Below are positions 63,817 through 64,000 of a stretch of DNA of 64,000 nucleotides, piece by piece. Below the pieces are notes generated by a model, which saw only the letters and a program-made list of their open reading frames with translations, had not been told where the DNA came from and searched no databases. Source of the stretch: Ziziphus jujuba (Eukaryota; Streptophyta; Magnoliopsida; Rosales; Rhamnaceae); the NCBI RefSeq assembly GCF_031755915.1, contig NC_083390.1:25353001-25417000 (forward strand). The letters are read 5' to 3'. The translations under genes were made by a program, and so were the position numbers. Numbering within the stretch: the stretch's first letter is position 1; each line of letters begins with the position of its first letter.

Positions 63817-64000
63817 TTCTTTTCTTTTTGTTGTTTATCAGAGAGACTAGTTTACAGTGAAAAACCTAATTGTCGGAAAAAAAAGAAAAAAGAAAAGCTT
63901 GAAATTGGAAATGAAAAATGGCAAATGGAATTGGAAACCCCTGCCACTGCCTAATGTTCCTATGCCTTAAGGATGAAACCGAGAAATGACGACAAGGGAG
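63817..64000. other. Upstream flank of CONSTANS-like gene
   Basis: 5' leader and proximal promoter of the minus-strand gene, A/T-rich near the ATG. It is cut by the window end. Confidence 0.7.

Noticed and set aside
1..64000. CRISPR arrays, bacterial operons, viral genes, LTR retrotransposon polyproteins
   Set aside because: No regular spacer arrays, no Shine-Dalgarno-linked gene strings and no reverse transcriptase, integrase or capsid-like reading frames were seen on either strand.

Overview
This window is nuclear DNA from a flowering plant, most likely a eudicot. It is AT-rich and carries interrupted genes with GT-AG introns. Every protein that can be recognised matches a plant nuclear gene family. 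The species cannot be named from the sequence. There are no bacterial operons, no CRISPR array, and no retrotransposon or viral coding region that I could recognise.

Layout on the plus strand, left half: tRNA-Gln(TTG) at 1.6 kb; a peroxisomal dienoyl-CoA isomerase gene (DCI1-like, 1.9-3.1 kb, ending in the PTS1 signal AKL); a GDPD1-like glycerophosphodiester phosphodiesterase (5.2-8.0 kb), preceded by four phosphate-starvation P1BS motifs; almost 10 kb with no gene found; and a NAC factor of the NAC083/VNI2 type (17.8-19.0 kb). On the minus strand at 23.6-25.2 kb is a 79-residue L31/mL60-like mitochondrial ribosomal protein with site II promoter motifs. Back on the plus strand are the 14-exon mitochondrial pyruvate dehydrogenase E1-beta gene (32.0-35.3 kb) and a 10-exon BAR-type, Pro/Ser-tailed protein (41.1-46.4 kb, At2g33490-like).

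The right quarter is all on the minus strand. It holds a secreted LRR protein (48.6-50.7 kb), two further secreted LRR paralogues (54.3-56.0 and 58.5-60.2 kb), and a CONSTANS-like gene with two B-boxes and a CCT domain (61.2-63.8 kb). The two LRR paralogues lie in a direct tandem duplication of about 4.4 kb. The left copy carried along the 3' half of the CONSTANS-like gene, now a pseudogene relic at 57.0-57.8 kb. One LRR duplicate has lost the two cysteines of its N-terminal cap.

Between the PDH and BAR genes lies an older tandem repeat of about 1.4 and 1.9 kb. The second copy holds a possible small secreted-peptide gene with a TATA box, signal peptide and GC-AG intron. A complete non-autonomous hAT element of 523 bp, with a perfect 8-bp target duplication and built mostly of CCGAAC-type repeats, lies at 51.3-51.8 kb.

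The genes do not form one pathway. DCI1 (fatty-acid oxidation) and PDH (acetyl-CoA supply) are metabolic, GDPD1 belongs to phosphate recycling, NAC083 and the CONSTANS-like gene are regulators, and the LRR proteins are apoplastic. Exon boundaries were assigned by eye from GT/AG sites, reading-frame continuity and family resemblance. All totals keep phase and end at a stop codon.
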